Shown: in pieces, positions 1 to 13,700 of the stretch
Layout of the letters: the number at the start of each line of letters is the position of its first letter
How positions within the stretch are numbered: the first letter of the stretch is position 1
Assembly: GCA_935421135.1 (NCBI GenBank)
Contig: OW285187.1
Coordinates: 14,409,929 to 14,473,928 of the forward strand
Length of the DNA: 64,000 nucleotides
Source of the DNA: Bugulina stolonifera
Lineage: Eukaryota > Bryozoa > Gymnolaemata > Cheilostomatida > Bugulidae
Reading direction: 5' to 3'
Notes under the pieces: generated by a model
Database searches by the model: none
Told to the model about the DNA's origin: nothing
The model's input: the letters and a program-made list of their open reading frames with translations, nothing else
Made by a program: the position numbers and the translations under genes

Positions 1-537
1 AGTTAAAAAAACAAATGAAATCCTGTAATTATGCCCTCAACCTCCTTGCAATGGAGTGAAGAAATAGAGATGAGGATATACCCCCTCTAGGGTACACTGA
101 ATGTGTCTATCACTAAATATATGATTGTAATATTTACATGTATATACCTACAGTATATGTAGTATAATGCCCTACTACTACTATTATAATATACAGTGGC
201 AGTGAAATGGTAAATTCATCAGATTTTGTTTCTCTTCTGCATCCTTTCAAATAATTATTATAAAAAGGATACAATAAATAATATATACATGTAATGTACA
301 TAATGTAACATTTTATAATATAATTTGTAGTATATCATAATATATAATACATGTACTAACAGTCAACTACATATATAATGGGAACTGTAAATTCCAGGTT
401 TTCAACCAATCTACATGTTTATTCATCAGACTATTATACGAGTATAGGCATGTCAAAGGATACGAAACCTGAAATCTACACTATATAATACCTGCAATAT
501 ACCCATTAATACCATAAACATATACTATATTATGTAG

Positions 538-970
538 GGCGACAGTGGTGAGACAGTTTGCTGCAGCTCCAGTCATCAGTATATTTAGCCAAGTTCTGAA
601 GATACAAGACGTATCAGGACCAGATGTTGATGTTTGTAACAATGTAACAACTACTACCTCCACACCAACTAATACAGTAACGGCGACCTCCACTACAGTA
701 ACGACGACCTCCACTACAGTAACGACGACCTCCACTACAGTAACGACTACACAGCACACTGTAGACAACACTGGTACTATAACAACTGAGCCTAAAACCA
801 CTAATGGTATAACCACCAACAGTACTATTACCAATAAAACGAAAGATATGGAAGAAGAGAATGAACTAACAGAGCCATGTGCTAAACCAGAATGTAACAA
901 CAATGTCGAGGTAGTACTACCTTTAACTATAGTTGGAGTTATCCCACTGCTGACTCTAGTGCTGCCTTAG
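538..970 (+). CDS. 3'-terminal exon of a Thr-rich, probably GPI-anchored surface protein (partial)
   Basis: The family is not recognised. A splice acceptor (tatgtag) ends at 537, and an open frame runs from there to the TAG at 968-970, so this is the last exon of a gene starting left of the window. The exon codes about 35 residues of ordinary sequence, then a Thr/Ser-rich stalk with 21-bp repeats (TSTTVTT, about 690-752) and several N-x-T/S sites. It ends in a Cys-containing spacer and a hydrophobic tail (about VVLPLTIVGVIPLLTLVLP) with no basic residues after it. A mucin-like stalk plus a short C-terminal hydrophobic tail is typical of GPI-anchored cell-surface proteins; a minimal type I membrane anchor is the alternative. 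An AATAAA at 1068-1073 fits the gene end. The opposite-strand frame over this region is a shadow of the repeats. Confidence 0.6.
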
Positions 971-1067
971 TTTGATTATTCAGCTACACTACACTTGTAC
1001 CATTGCACATGAAAAACTCTGTGAATTGTGTTGCACATAAAATTCAATATTAATATGAAGTGTTAAA

Positions 1068-1073
1068 AATAAA
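1068..1073 (+). promoter_or_regulatory. Polyadenylation signal AATAAA
   Basis: Canonical hexamer about 100 bases after the stop codon of the Thr-rich terminal exon, in a suitably AT-rich context. Confidence 0.5.
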
Positions 1074-1615
1074 CCATTTAATGGGGTGCACTCCCAGTTG
1101 AGCCAAAACCGCTGAGTTTAGGCGGTATTGAGACTCTTTAAGTGCCTTTTTCAGCATTAGAACAAAAAATGCGCATTTCTGGCATAAAACTACATGTATC
1201 GTAGCTAGTTACTAGCCTATGTATTAATATATTAAACAATTACAGTCTTGAAATCGATCGTCTTTATTGTTAGTTAACTAGTAATAAAGGGAGGCTACAC
1301 ACCTGCCAACTGACTGGCTGTACCCCATTAATATACATTTTAATATAAAGATTTTATAATTATATCTATCCTGTACCCTCACTTCTAACAATGTCCATAC
1401 ATGCATACGGACTATATAAACAAAATATATACCATTACACAGACTTACCAGGTCTTCCTGACTCTGCAGGAGATTCCCTGGTTTGTAACTCAAAATTTGG
1501 TACCCCACTCCACCTAAAATGGATGCGCCCCATATATTATTGAGTCTCCGTGATTCTCATCAGTGGAACTTGGTGAGCTTGCAAGTACGTGTGTGGTGGA
1601 CGACCACCATCAGGA

Positions 1616-1699
1616 CGTTCAGCAGCCGGACGATCCTCATGGCCGTTCAGTAGCTGGACGATCCTTATGGTCGTTCAGTAGCCGGACAATCTTTATGGC
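1616..1699 (+). repeat. 28-bp tandem repeat, three copies
   Basis: Three head-to-tail copies starting at 1616, 1644 and 1672, each containing GTTCAG, a CCGGACGA-like core and TCATGGCC-like ends. They lie in the intergenic space between the Thr-rich gene and USP24. A short open frame passes through them but has no sign of being a gene. Confidence 0.7.
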
Positions 1700-2658
1700 C
1701 ATTCTGGTAACATTCCTTATGTTTTATTATATACACATGTACATTGTAATTCAACATGCATATTCATAGCAATAAATGACATTATCGTTTTTTAGTACAT
1801 ATTGTACATTTTTAGTCACTAATATGACAACCCTTTTTACCTTGTTCGTCCTTGAATAACGGGATTGCAGCAATTGTTCAGGGCATGCCGGAAGTCACAG
1901 GTCGTATAACTTTATCTATAAAAGAGCAGATTATTATTGTAAATGCGCAGTTTTTTCTATGCTTTCAGTTAGCTAAACACAATTTATTCAATACACGTAT
2001 TCAACACTGAAACCTCTACTGTCGCACCATTGAACATTGGCAAATAATATTGTTCACCTTATTTCATTAAGATTCTCATTTCATTAAAATTGGTGTGTTG
2101 TTTTGTCTTTGTAAACCTAGTGGCAGCCAAGATAAACCCATTTGAAGTTTGAGTGGTTCTGATTAGCTAGGGCTAATAATAGTCACAACTCACAAGAAAG
2201 GGCGGTTCAGGCATGGGGATATACATCATGTACATGTAATAGGCCATGTTAAGGTCACCAGGTGGTTGTGGCTATGACTATGGGGGTCGTTGTCCACATC
2301 CACAATTGCACAAGACATGGATACGCACTGTATTGTATTTGTACATAAATATTCAGACATGGGCACTCGAGTCATTTTACTTGACTCAAGTTAACTCGAG
2401 CAACAGCTTTTCATTACTTTTAATTGACTTGTGCTTTTGTATTGTGTGAAAGCTGGGAATTGACTTTTACTTCTACTCTCCCACAAAGCATGATGCTTGA
2501 CTTTTACTTTACTCTAATCTTTCAGCTATCAATGATAATTCTATTGGTTTGGTATAATTATGTAATAAGTCTTGTCCACCATAGAGAAGCTGAGAGGCTT
2601 ATTATAGATAAACAGACCTACAATTATAATAAGTGCAAACTTTAAATAGCCTTTGTTC

Positions 2659-3744
2659 CAGAGCTGGGTCCAAGTCATAGATTTGACTTGACTTGCCAAG
2701 TCAAGTCAAGTCACAAGTCGACTTGACTTGGACTTGCCAACTTGCTGACTTGACTTGACTTTGACTTGCGCATCAATGTGACTTGACTTGACTTGACTTG
2801 GACACATGAATGACTTGTGATTTTGACTTGACTTTGACTTGCACATCAATGTGACTTGACTTGACTTGACTTGGACACATGAATGACTTGTGATTTTGAC
2901 TTGGGTTCTGCCAAGTCAATCTGGCAAATAAAAATTTTGTATAGTGTTTAGCCAACATGGAAAAAAGGTCTCAATTGTCTACCTATTTATCATTTGTACT
3001 GGGTCAGTGCTACTAGCAGCACTCAGAGTATATCAAGGTTAGCTATGAGGATACACAATTCAGGCAATATCTAGGCTGTGTGTACGTGAGACTACACAAC
3101 GACAATGCATAGTCACAAGTACACACAGTGCAAGTAGTGTAAGTGTAGCCTAGGTGTGGTGTAAGTAGTGAATATAATGTACAGTACAATAATTACTAGA
3201 GTTAAGTTGCAGGACTGGCCAGTGGACACTCTGTGCTGTACCATGTGCTGTTTACATGCTATGTAACACTGCATCACCATTACAGTATACAGTATATAAT
3301 ACTATATGACCAGTCTCGACTGTAGTGCCAATAATACTACTTATATAGACTAGTTCTTTACCATGATTGCATAACATACATGTACATGCCCTGCTACACC
3401 TTGGCATAGGTTTTTCATGGATTGGAATGCCTACTAAAAGAAAAAATGATGTTTTGGGAAATGTAAAATTTTTTGAAGTTGTCTTCCACTTGACTTGCAT
3501 TTCGACTTGACTTGACTTTGACTTGACTTGACTTGTGACTTGCATGACAGCTGACTTGACTTGACTTGACTTGAGGCATCACTGACTTGACTTCGACTTG
3601 ACTTGCCTTCAAAATTTTAGAAGTTACTTGACTTGACTTGACTTGACTTGAGGCAGCACTGACTTGACTTCGACTTGACTTGTCTCCAGAATTTTAGAAA
3701 TGACTTGACTTGTTGACTTGCAAGTCGACTTGGACCCAACTCTG
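2659..3744. mobile_element. hAT-type non-autonomous DNA transposon (inner, nested)
   Basis: The terminal inverted repeats are 18 bp, CAGAG[C/T]TGGGTCCAAGTC, at 2659-2676 and 3727-3744 with one mismatch. The flanking 8-bp target duplication CTTTGTTC is exact at 2651-2658 and 3745-3752. Both sub-terminal zones are built of many copies of GACTTG/CAAGTC, a common layout for hAT MITEs. There is no transposase frame. Insertion inside the 2354-4091 element makes it the younger of the two. Confidence 0.85.
2680..2910. repeat. Sub-terminal GACTTG array, left side of nested hAT element
   Basis: Dense GACTTG/CAAGTC hexamers with a repeated block of about 70 bp (two near-identical copies around 2766 and 2836). 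The matching array on the other side is 3485-3726. Such sub-terminal motif clusters in hAT elements often serve as transposase-binding sites; that role is inferred here. Confidence 0.6.
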
Positions 3745-4536
3745 CTTTGTTCTTCAGAACTACTTTAGCTGACAGAAAATCAGACCTAGCACTAAGTATT
3801 ACCTATTGTGTGTTGTCACACTTGTATACATCAGAAATTTGTGTTCTACAAAATTCCCATTGGTATTCTCTTTGACATACCGCTGTACTTTTGACTCTAC
3901 TCTGACTCTAGCATTTTGGTACTAGTTGCTTGACTCTTACTTTACTTTTCAAAATGGCTGTTTATTTACTCTTACTCTACTTTTGACTTGCTTCATCCGA
4001 TGAGTTGACTCTAAATTACTTTTTATCAGTTGGGAATGTATACTCTTACTTGACTCTTGACTTGAGTATTTGTCTGCTTGGCACATGTCTGTAAATATTG
4101 GGCAATGTTGCTAGCAGGTACATGATTTGAGATTTATCTACTCTTCAATATTAATTGTCATAGAGAGGGGACAACACCAAAGATAGCTTTGATAACACTA
4201 GAATTTTACAGTCTTTAACCTCAATTTTATTAAAATTTCTTGCTTATCAACCTGCACTTACAATGCGAATTATTATAAATGATAATTAAAAATGGTCATA
4301 AATTGAACATTTTAGCTTAAAATGAAAAAGATACTGTGTACGGTCAAATTCGATATTTCTTTTGAGAGTAAAACATGATGGCGCTAACCATAAAAACTTC
4401 TAAGATTTACTGTTAATTTACGGAAGCTAAATACAACTGCTGCCATGTGAGATTCAGCAACATTAGGGCCATCTCATACCTATATATTTATTTTAGTTCA
4501 TTGTTTATATTTTTAACTAAGCAAAACGTTTATAAC

Positions 4537-4728
4537 ATGGACCCAAGTGATGAAAATGTGCAAATGTTGTTGGCCATGGGCTTTCCAAGTGAAAGTGAAG
4601 TCAGACGTGCTCTTAAGATGGCCAAGAACGACATGAACGAAGCTGTAGATATGTTGACAAATGGGCAGACACTTAATATAAGTGATGAGCAGCCTGGTGC
4701 AACAGCTGGAGCTCATGACGGTGTAGGG
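4537..4728 (+). CDS. USP24: USP24 exon 1: start codon and UBA domain
   Basis: The ATG at 4537 (context aacATGG) is chosen because the protein from here begins directly with a three-helix UBA fold: the LLAMGF loop, then [21 protein letters not shown]. An upstream in-frame ATG at 4447 would add 30 hydrophobic residues unlike the family. UBA domains bind ubiquitin, and USP24 carries one at the extreme N-terminus. The exon ends at a strong GTATGT donor at 4729. Confidence 0.9.
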
Positions 4729-7700
4729 GTATGTGTAATCCATAAAATTTAAAATTATCATTATGTTATCAGTCAATCATCATGATCATTCTATTCTTTT
4801 TTAATTCTTATTCTATGAATAAATAAATAAATTTTTAATTAGTAAAAGTATAAAATGATTATAATTATTAATTAAAGGTAAAGATTAAGGATTAATTAAG
4901 TAACTGATAGCAAAATAAGACTAAGATAATTTAATGAGCGATATAATATTATATTATTGTTAGATGATCGCTCTGCTAATTAAAATGAAATTCCTTTATT
5001 TCTTAAACTATAAATTGAACATGATTTTTTATCATTATGGGCTATATAATGCTTAATTACAATAGTCAGCAGTAGATTATTATTTTTACTGAATCGGTAG
5101 GTTAATATAACAGGCTACGTGTTAGAACATATTAACGTTTCATTCTAACATCCAATTCTACAAAATCCTAGCATGAGCACGGTGCCGGAAAAACACCGAA
5201 CCACCGAACAGCGGAATGGAATTCACCGAACAGCGGATGAATTTAACAGAATAGAATTTCTTTGTATGCCTTACTTATAGCATGATATTAGGCCATTGTA
5301 ACCAGAATTTTATTGTTATAAACTCATAAAACTCTTGTGCAATTCAACTATGTCATTTATAATTATAAAAAAATAATTATAAATTTTTATTCAGACGAGC
5401 AATAAATAAGTGAGTAAGTAGAATCTAAACATCTCGACTCTCAAATATCTAGCCCACAATGTTCCTGAGCTGAGTGGCAATAAACATGATATTTTGTGCA
5501 AAAATCATTTTACTAACCTATTTAATAAGTTGTAGGCTAAATCACAATGAGAATGAACAGCTTTAGCAATAAAATGCAACTTATGCATTGATTAACGGTG
5601 AGTGTTCCTGAGAAATAGTAATGAATATAATGAGTCCCAAATTTTATTAGCTCAAGATTCTTATTGCAGCTCAAGACGTTTCGACTAAGTTCAAACTTGC
5701 CATTTCTTCACTAGAACTACACAGTTCGGAAAATAAACAGATAATCAGATAAAGATCAGCGGCGCAATGTGCGTTTGCTGAAAAGGGTACTTTTCTTTTG
5801 TGTGGATGGTAGCAAAATGTGACTTCGCTTTTCGGAATTCCCAACTGTGCCGTGGTTATGGTAATTTACAATCAATGAGCTATTGACTTTAATTTTTATT
5901 TTAAATTTTAGTAGAACAGACCCATAATACTAATTAGTAGTAGTTTGGAAGGTTAGGAAATGATTATTTTATTTTAATTTGTTGTTTCAGCACTATGAAA
6001 ATTCATATGGAACTTCTGCACAGTAGAATATGAACCCATTGATATAAAATAAATTAATGTAAATTAATAAATAAATATAATGTCAATGTGATAAGTATTG
6101 TTATATACAATACACATGGTATTTTTATTTAATTGGTATTTGATTTGTTGTGATAATGATTATTGTTATTGTCTAACACAGTTGATATATTAATATTGTT
6201 TATTATTGATCAATTTTATGAAAGATGGGCGATTTTATGTTAGGTCGACATGTCTTTATACTGGCTCGATCTGTTCGGTGATTTCCATTCCGCTGTTCGG
6301 TGGTTCGGTGTTTTTCCGGCACCGAGCATGAGCACATGTGACCTGCGTGTATTACGATGATCATAATTACCTGTCTAGTTCAAGTCTGGAATTTATGCAA
6401 GAAAGGTGTATGCAAAGGCAACTAGTAGTAGGAGCGCTGCTCATAAAGATATTATAAAGTCTATTACTTTAGCAGGATTTGAATTCACTACCTTCAAACT
6501 GTGAAGTAAGGATTTGGTACCAACCTACTAAGCAAGCTTGCTTACCAATGTTTAGAAATCTTTACATTGTATTTGCTGTTCATAGTAGGACCATTTCTTA
6601 TGCTTTCATTTTGAGTGTATGGGTGGTAAATGATTTCTTGAACTCCTAAACTGTTCAGCCAACAAGTAAGATTAACTATGTAGGACTAGCCTACACATCT
6701 TTGACAACATTTAGGCCTAGTATAGCATAGAAAGATTGCTTTTTATGGGTGTCTAGTCAAACCATTTCTGCGTAGCTAGTTCTATGTAACACAAATGGGG
6801 GATACCATGCGTTTGTCAACTGGGAGCTGAACCATGCATTGCAGACACAGCATCTACTAAACACAACTACTAGCATGTAGGCTACTTATAGTCTCAGGCT
6901 TGGCACATCAGTTTATCTTATGTATGAGTCCAGTCATGGATTTATCTCTCACTCCAGGCGTATGCAGGGCCTAGTCATCCTTTAGCTGTGACAATGTCTG
7001 CAATATCACACTAAGCGTAATCATTCATTCCAATAGAAAATCCCTAAGATTCATATTTTTTTTTCTCATCTTAAGCAAAATTCAAATGCCAAGTATGCTG
7101 AGCTACCATCATAAAATACAATACACATGTTTGACCATTGAAATTGCTGAACAAATAATAGGCTGGCAATGATAAAATAATATAACATAATGCAATATAA
7201 AGTAATAATAGAATAACCTGTGGGACCCAGACATAGCGAGTAGCCTGTATTTTAATAGGCTGGAGTTTCTACAGTCTGGCCTCGGTGACAAACATGTACT
7301 AAATAGTACTAAAACAGATAATAGTACAATAATGGGAATAATGCCTCTAGAAGTTTTGAATTGATGATTACTAATAGGTATTCAATATGGCCGCTACAGC
7401 ACTACCAAGATTCTTTTTACCTTCGCTCTGAAAGTAGTCTTGCTAATTGTAGAAGGTTACGTGTGAGTTTCATGAGTGTTTATGTATATTTAAATGTCAT
7501 ATTTTAGACGATGGACACCTCTGAGGACCAGGACTTCCCTACTGCTAATCTGTATGAGTTAGAGTCGAGGGTGTACACAGATTCATGGAGTATCCCTTAT
7601 CGGTTCGTATATCTATTACACCCCTTCTCTATCTATTGAGGACAATTTAGAAAACTCTGGTCATGAATTGCTATGAGAATTTATGTCGTAAAGCCCAACT

Positions 7701-10700
7701 GCTTCAATCAGAGTGTGTTGCACAAAAGGAAATGATGTATGTCTGTAATAGCCTGTGTACCATGTGTTTTTGCTTGCCCCATGCTGCCTGTCACTGTCGC
7801 AGTTGTAATGTCGTACATTAACATATTTATTGTATTTCTATTTGAAACAGTGAGGACGAGTCATTAGCCAAGTGTATGTTTGCTTCTATAAAGTTACTTG
7901 ATGAGGGACGGGCAGCAGGGGATGAACACTGCTCTAAGTTTCTGAATCAGTGCATGCCAGAGGTATGTCACCAGTTATGTTGATGTGTATTTCCTGTTCT
8001 ACATGCATGTAGTATGTGTGGGGCACTAGAATGATATGTGATAGGAAACTGATGTGCGGATCAATGACACTCATCACATACTCGTATTATTGTCTTAAAG
8101 ATGAATCTCCATAGTGTATGTGTTGAGTTGTCTTCCTATTGGTGAATTGATATGACATTCATAACCTATAAACTGGAGTAATTTCTATGTTCGTTTTTTG
8201 GTTAAATTATGGGAGTCATTCATTCGATTCGAGGTTGAATGTAACAGTTACATTGGTCAAAAATTAGTTGATGGCCATGAAGTTGATGGGTATTGGTGAT
8301 TTCAGTGTTTTAAGAAGCTATTAGATGCCCCTGCTATATATCGTTGGTCTGTGGATATACAAGAGGGAGTGTATGATATGATACTTATCATGACGGAGGT
8401 GGTAGCCGCTGCGCTAGTTCTTCCCTCCAAGGCTGAACAGACACATGTACCCATAGAGCTACTCCGCATCCTCGCTCTTAGCTTCAATGTTGACTGTTCC
8501 TATCACCAGAAGAACCGGGCTATGAGGTAAGAACCTCAGGCTCTAATTCTGTTGGTTTATCTGCCTCATGTATACGTAGAATATACTACATTATACTGTA
8601 TACATAGAATATACTACATTATACTGTATATGTAGAATATACTACATATACTGTATACGTAGAATATAACACATTATGCTGTATACGGAGAATATACTAC
8701 ATATACTGTATACGGAGAATATACTACATTATACTGTATACGGAGAATATACTACATTATACTGTTAACGTAGAATATACTACATAATTATACTGTATAC
8801 GGAGAATATACTACATAAAGCCTATTATACTGTATACGTAGAATATACTTCTATACATACTCAACGAGTATACATAGAGTTACATCATGTGCTTACAAGG
8901 GGCATAAAGAATATACAGATTTAATGTGCAAAACAACTAAGAACGGGATAGGTTATCACACGTGACCAATCCATTGCACTGTTTATATTATTTATTCTGA
9001 GAGGCTGTCAAGTGATTTCATACTTCTAGCAGTGAGTTACAATGTTCCTACTCTACCGTAGAACCAAGTTGGAGGTCTGGGAGGAGAAGTTAGGACCAGA
9101 CAGGGTGATAAGTCAACCACACAAGAGTCTTGGTATGAGGGAGTACTGCTGGCTCTCCAATCTCATCAACAAGTTCCACTATCACGGAGGTTTTGAGATG
9201 ATCACAGCAATCATTGAGTTACCCAAGACAAATCTTCAGGTAACACTAAACACTATGTAGGAACTGCATTGTGGAAATACAAGTTCTACTGAGACCATTT
9301 CCCAGAGCAACTCGTTCACTCCAGCTATTGGTTGTTCTTATTGTTAGAAGTGAAATCGGACATGTTTGTTGGTTTGATCTACGATGTCATCACACTATAT
9401 TACTTTAATTAAATAGTTGGATTGTATTTCTAGGGCTATATGCTGGTACAGCAGGATAAATACTGAGTACCTGCATTTTATATTTGATTAGAATTTTGGC
9501 AACTCCTTGCACTGAACAACCTGCACCAAACTGTATGCTTATACAATGTATCTATCCTTTCACAGCGGTGTATCTTTTTAAATATGCACGTACATGTAGT
9601 TCTTCCTGTATTTATCATTTACTTCAAAGGCTTACCCCTTTGTAGGTTTAATATATAGTATTACCGTATCAGTCTGCCAGCATTTATACCCACTGAATAG
9701 CTATAGATCTCATTATACACTGCTATTGTTTGGTGCACAGGCTATGGCTGCACTATCAGAAGTATTGGCCTCTGGTATAGAGTTTATAAACCCAAACATT
9801 GCCAGGCCACTCTATGAGAAGAGTGTAAAGAGAATACTTCACACTATAGAAAGTCTAGGGGCAGACGACTTCAGGGATAAGGTATGTCTGTACTATTTAA
9901 TACATGTACATGTGTATCTATATTTATACAGATGGTAGTGTAGTTCACAGCACAATACTAGTGATAGAAGCAGCAATAGCTCTATTCTTAAGTATTTATG
10001 TGAAACTTATCAAATTGGTTTGATTTGCGTTTGGTTTGCGTTTTAATGACATTATACTAGTTTTGGCATATATTAGAACCGTTTGGCTTGTTGTGTGCTC
10101 ATGTTTTAGATCTGTATAGTCTTCCAATGTACACCCCATAAATTAATTTGTTAATATCTGGTGATTTTATCATCTATTATGTAATGCAAATGTACCTCTA
10201 CTAGTATATTGGTATGGAGTTTTGCAGGTTATGTATTTACATGCATATATTTATCTTATATAATTTGTACACATGTAGCACATTGGAAAGGCATGTGACT
10301 TACTACGTCATGTTAAGATGATATACCAGTCTCTGTGGAAGAAAAAGGTTGACTATGCTGATGATCAACGTCTAGACTTGGTTCTCAGAATGATAAAGTG
10401 TCCACATTTCAACGCTAAGATGAATGCCCTTATTGAGGTAATATATGGACAAGTAATAGAATGATCACAGGCTATTATCCTCTACCAACTCTGAGTGTCT
10501 TTCTTATCAAATGAACATCGTCATTGCTTGTCTTTGCTTATAGAATCGTTTAAAGTATGTGCATGTATGTGTACTCTACTCTCGTACTAACTCATCAACA
10601 TATGTTTAGATCACTAAAATGATTGAGGATGCTACTGCTGACAAAGATAAGACGATGGTATTGAAGGGTGCAGTGAATCTGGAAAAGCTGACCCAGTGGA

Positions 10701-13700
10701 TGGCACAGAAAGAGTTGCTGGACATTATCCTCTCCGGTAGTATTGACCAGACTCAGTACTGTGAGAAGGTGAAGAGAATAGTGGAACATGTGGCTCCTCA
10801 TTTGTCTAGAGAGGACCTGGAGAAACTATGGAACAGAACTGTGAGTAGTTGTAGTAGTTAGTGCAGGTAGCAGTTAGTACTGGTAGTAGTTAGTACTGGT
10901 GGTAGTTAGTACTGGTAGTAGTTAGTACTGGTAGTAGTTAGTAGTACTGGTAGTAGTTAGTACTGGTAGTAGTTAGTACTGGTAGTAGTTAGTATTGGTG
11001 GTAGTTAGTACTGGTAGTAGTTAGTACTGGTAGTAGTTAGTAGTAGTGGTAGTAGTTAGTACTGGTAGTAGTAAGTAGTGGTAGTAGTTAGTAATGGTAG
11101 TAGTTAGTGGAGGTAGTAGTTTGTACTGGTAGTAGTTAGTAGTAGTGGTAGTAATTAGTACTGGTAGTAGTTAGTACTGGTGGTAGTTAGTACTGGTAGT
11201 AGTTAGTAGTAGTGGTAGTAGTTAGTACTGGTAGTAGTAAGTAGTGGTAGTAGTTAGTAATGGTAGTAGTTAGTGGAGGTAGTAGTTTGTACTGGTAGTA
11301 GTTAGTAGTAGTGGTAGTAATTAGTACTGGTAGTAGTTAGTACTGGTAGTAGTTAGTACTGGTAGTAGTTAGTACTGGTAGTAGTTAGTACTGGTAGTAG
11401 TTAGTACTGGTAGTAGTTAGTACTGGTAGTAGGGCTGTTGTTACTGTGACTCAAGTCGTATTATGTATACAATGTATGTTATTCAGAATGATCAGACCAA
11501 TCATATCGTGGATAACATACACGGTATATTCGCTGCTGCCGCCTCTCAGTTCTCGCTGGATCAATTTGGTGCCTTCTCTCTGCTCATCACGGAGAGTTGG
11601 CAGACGGAGAAGGAAGACATGAAGCAGAAACTCATCTCGCTGCTGGGAGTGATCGGGAAGGACACGAAGAGCAGTGACCTCTCACACAAGGTAAACCATG
11701 CAGTCATATACGTTCATGTTCTATACAGTTCAAACAATATACATACAACACTTCCCCATAACAGAAAGTAAGGTATTGTGGGAAATGTGTCATGTTAATG
11801 AATCTGCAGAATGATGTTGAATCACTTATATGATAGTAAAACCCAAAGGTACTGTAGATGGCTGTTCTACAATACATGTCTAACTTGCTGTGAGTAGGAA
11901 ACTAGTTTTGATATGAGCGTGAGCTAAACAGTTGGTGACACTGCGAACAGGTGGTGGAACTACTGTGGGAGCTGGCTCATAGAGAGGATATGAGGCGTGA
12001 GTTGGTAGACAAGGCTCTAGATGAGATGTATAACATTATGGTGGACAGCAGCAGTATGAAGGAGTCATTTAAGAAGAAGTATCTTGAGAAATGTATTGAC
12101 AGCATCAAGAAAGGTGGGATAACTGCTGTTGGTAACTGTTATTTTTCCTATACAGTCTACACTGTCTAATTAGTTTACATAGCTTGGTTCACCCTAGTCT
12201 GCCTTCCATTGTCTCCAGATATAATATATTGTAATGGAATGGGATTGCTTAACTCCTCACTACACAGTATCGTAACCATAGGACCACAGTAAAATGGTTT
12301 TGTCTAGAAATACATTTCATTCTTTCACGGTGCACATGATAAAAACCTACCTACTCTTCTGATACCAAAACCGATGAGATTAATTGTATAGACAGGTGTG
12401 TCATACATTTATATCACCTGTGATAACAGAATGGCATCTGTTAATCACAACATTCATCTGCTAATCTCTGATAGTGTGTGATTGTCTATATATAGGCCAG
12501 TGGATAATGCCTGCACTGAAGCAGCTCCTCAGCCTAGTAAAGCATGTGGTGAAGCAGGCTACTAACAGAGCGGATAGAGCTAAGATACTCTCTGACATCC
12601 ACCGAACTGGTGATATCAACAAACTACTCATGGCTAGCCTCATATCCTGTCACCAGACGGCAGTAAAAGCTGCCTTAGATACGGGGACAGAGTTACACCC
12701 TTCCTTCTCTGCCGACTCCAAGTATACCCATAGAGAGGTATTGTACTTGCTAAGTTCAGTACTCATGTAAATACAGCACTTTGTATTTTAGTGACTCATA
12801 AGCTGGTATGACATGTATTCAGTGTTACTCCTGCCTAAAGAGGCAATTGAAAGGCAGCTTTAGCATGTATATCAAGTGCGCATGTCCATAAGAGATTGAT
12901 TTGTGGAACAGTTATGATAGATATATACATATATTGTGTATATGTGTATCTACATAATACACTTTTGTATGTATCATCTTATTTGTTTGTTTACCTACTC
13001 TCAATTTATGATTGGTAGACAGTAGAGTTGCATCTGCAGTGTCTACAATTTGTGCTGCAAGAAGCTACAGGTGTGTTCATGTCTTGGAGCCGAGTGAAGG
13101 ACTTCTGGGAGTGTATGGTGGCTAAACCAGAGGCGTGTACCTGGGACAGAAACACCTGCTACCAGTGGCTCACACAGCAGATCAATGAACTGGAGACCGA
13201 GGCCGTCTGCAACCTGTTCATTAAAAAACTTCTCACTGATCATTCCCATAAGCTATCCAGTGAAGGTGAATCTATCTATATACTGTGCTATACTCGTATG
13301 TCATGCTTCTCCACTATGCTGTGTATCCCTGTATACAATATACACCATGTTTCTGGTATGCCGGTTTATAGCCCTATCAGATTAGACTATTAGTTAGTCT
13401 CCATAAATATATATTTCAAGTGTTCTTTGACAGCATCTTAAATATATGCTGTTTAACATCTGGAAATGTCTCTTTTCTTCCCCACAGTAAATGTTCTCAT
13501 AGCTTTCCACCTGTTATGTTGTACAGGATTTGAATGCTGGAAGAAGTTCTTTGAGGCAGTGAATCTACACGAGCACAAGCTGAAGGCCGGAACTCTGGTG
13601 GTAGAGAAGACAGATCTGGTTGGTCTGGAAGAGCTCTGGGCACTCTGCCTTAACATACGAGACCAAGATATAGCTGAGCTCGCTATTGCCCTACTTCTAG

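Larger units (their letters stand above)
2354..4091. mobile_element. hAT-type non-autonomous DNA transposon (outer element)
   Basis: The ends form an imperfect inverted repeat beginning CAGACATG[G/T]GC (left end 2354, right end 4091). They are flanked by an exact 8-bp duplication TAAATATT at 2346-2353 and 4092-4099. An 8-bp target duplication and termini starting CAG are hallmarks of the hAT superfamily. The interior is made of short diverged GACTC/ACTTGACTC words and has no coding capacity. A second hAT-like element (2659-3744) sits inside it, so about 644 bp belong to this element itself. Confidence 0.75.

Noticed and set aside
481..903. 140-residue minus-strand frame
   Set aside because: Mirror of the Thr-rich exon on the plus strand (Val-rich complement of ACC/ACT codons).
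1081..1535. Possible transposon bounded by ATGGGGTGCA and TGCGCCCCAT
   Set aside because: Ends match over only 10 bases with one mismatch and no target duplication is visible.
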